From Candidatus Heimdallarchaeota archaeon LC_2 (GTDB lineage Archaea; Asgardarchaeota; Heimdallarchaeia; Heimdallarchaeales; Kariarchaeaceae), in the NCBI GenBank assembly GCA_001940725.1, contig MDVR01000151.1, positions 1-5,173 on the forward strand: a DNA stretch of 5,173 nt, given 5' to 3'. This document shows, one piece after another, positions 4,884-5,173 of the stretch (positions within the stretch are counted from its first letter, which is position 1; each line of letters starts with the position of its first letter). The translations under genes and the position numbers were made by a program. A model generated the notes under the pieces. The model ran no database searches. It was not told the origin of the DNA and saw nothing but the letters and a program-made list of their open reading frames with translations.

Positions 4884-5173
4884 GAATTATTGAGAATTAA
4901 AAATAACTTCGTAATGAAGATTGCTGCCATTGATATTCTTCAAAACGATCTAATAAAGGTTTGATGGCAACTTCCAACTTCTCAGTATTATCTTTATGAC
5001 AAAAAAATAAGAAACGATGATATGTATGTCCTGAAATATATGGCAAAAATGTATGTCCATAATGTCGATGAGTTGGATCATCTAATTTACCTTGATTATT
5101 TATTAATAATATTGTGTTTTTCAAGTCTTTAGCATCAGCAAATTCATCATACTTCTTATTAATGGATTTAGGT
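4792..5173 (-). repeat. Perfect 382-bp inverted repeat, right arm
   Basis: This is the exact reverse complement of 4022-4403 and reaches the last base of the window. It contains the 3' end of the YwgA-like gene on the + strand, the 13-bp gap and the 3' end of the HD gene on the - strand. Gene order and spacing inside the arm are natural (two convergent stops), so the arm's content is genuine chromosomal sequence. Only its second, inverted occurrence needs explaining. The spacer between the arms is 4404-4791 (388 bp), all within the YwgA-like reading frame. Confidence 0.97.
4897..5172 (-). pseudogene. C-terminal fragment of the HD phosphohydrolase (inverted copy)
   Basis: This segment encodes residues 396-486 of the HD protein, identical in sequence, with its TAA stop at 4897-4899, and remains open to the window edge. 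The TTG at 5122-5124 is an internal Leu codon (residue 412), not a start. The HD catalytic core is not included, so this is not an independent gene. It is a second reading of the 3' end of 2838-4298 produced by the inverted repeat. Confidence 0.9.

Noticed and set aside
4022..5173. Insertion sequence or invertible (phase-variable) element bounded by inverted repeats
   Set aside because: The arms are long, perfect and cut through two genes. The spacer codes only for part of the YwgA-like protein, there is no transposase or recombinase, and the right arm ends at the window edge.

Overview
The window looks like a short contig from a low-GC archaeon. Three of the four complete genes have a TATA-like box centred about 25-28 nt before the start codon with no Shine-Dalgarno sequence, the pattern of leaderless archaeal transcripts. 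Short, tightly spaced genes and the product types fit this. A member of the Nitrososphaerota (Thaumarchaeota) or a similar low-GC archaeon is plausible, but no lineage marker gene is present, so this is inference.

Layout. Bases 1-944 are two perfect direct copies (1-470 and 475-944, offset 474 bp). Each carries the 3' end of an unidentified acidic, Lys/Glu-rich protein on the + strand, convergent with the 3' part of a four-helix membrane protein on the - strand. Only the second copy continues into the whole membrane protein gene (782-1198). Two more - strand genes follow: a two-domain GNAT acetyltransferase resembling the NAT16/histidine acetyltransferase type (1337-2101, GTG start) and a hotdog acyl-CoA thioesterase (2159-2584). 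A 253-bp AT-rich divergent promoter region separates them from a + strand HD-domain phosphohydrolase of the SAMHD1/EF1143/YwfO type (2838-4298). All of its metal and catalytic residues are intact, so it is probably a dNTP triphosphohydrolase.

The right end is a perfect 382-bp inverted repeat (4022-4403 and 4792-5173) around a 388-bp spacer. It contains a YwgA-like gene that reads on the + strand here, with a second copy of its 3' end on the - strand directly behind the HD gene. The simplest reading is that in the real genome the YwgA-like gene is on the - strand, convergent with the HD gene with 13 bp between their stop codons. On that reading, the sequence after 4403 is a fold-back chimera.

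The direct duplication at one end and the inverted duplication at the other are the two rearrangement types expected from multiple-displacement amplification (single-cell or low-input DNA) or misassembly, though a real duplication cannot be excluded from sequence alone. The biologically interesting content is the pairing of a SAMHD1-like dNTPase with a YwgA-family protein. Homologues of the two are also neighbours in Bacillus (ywfO and ywgA), which suggests a conserved two-gene module of unknown role. The other three genes show no obvious shared pathway.
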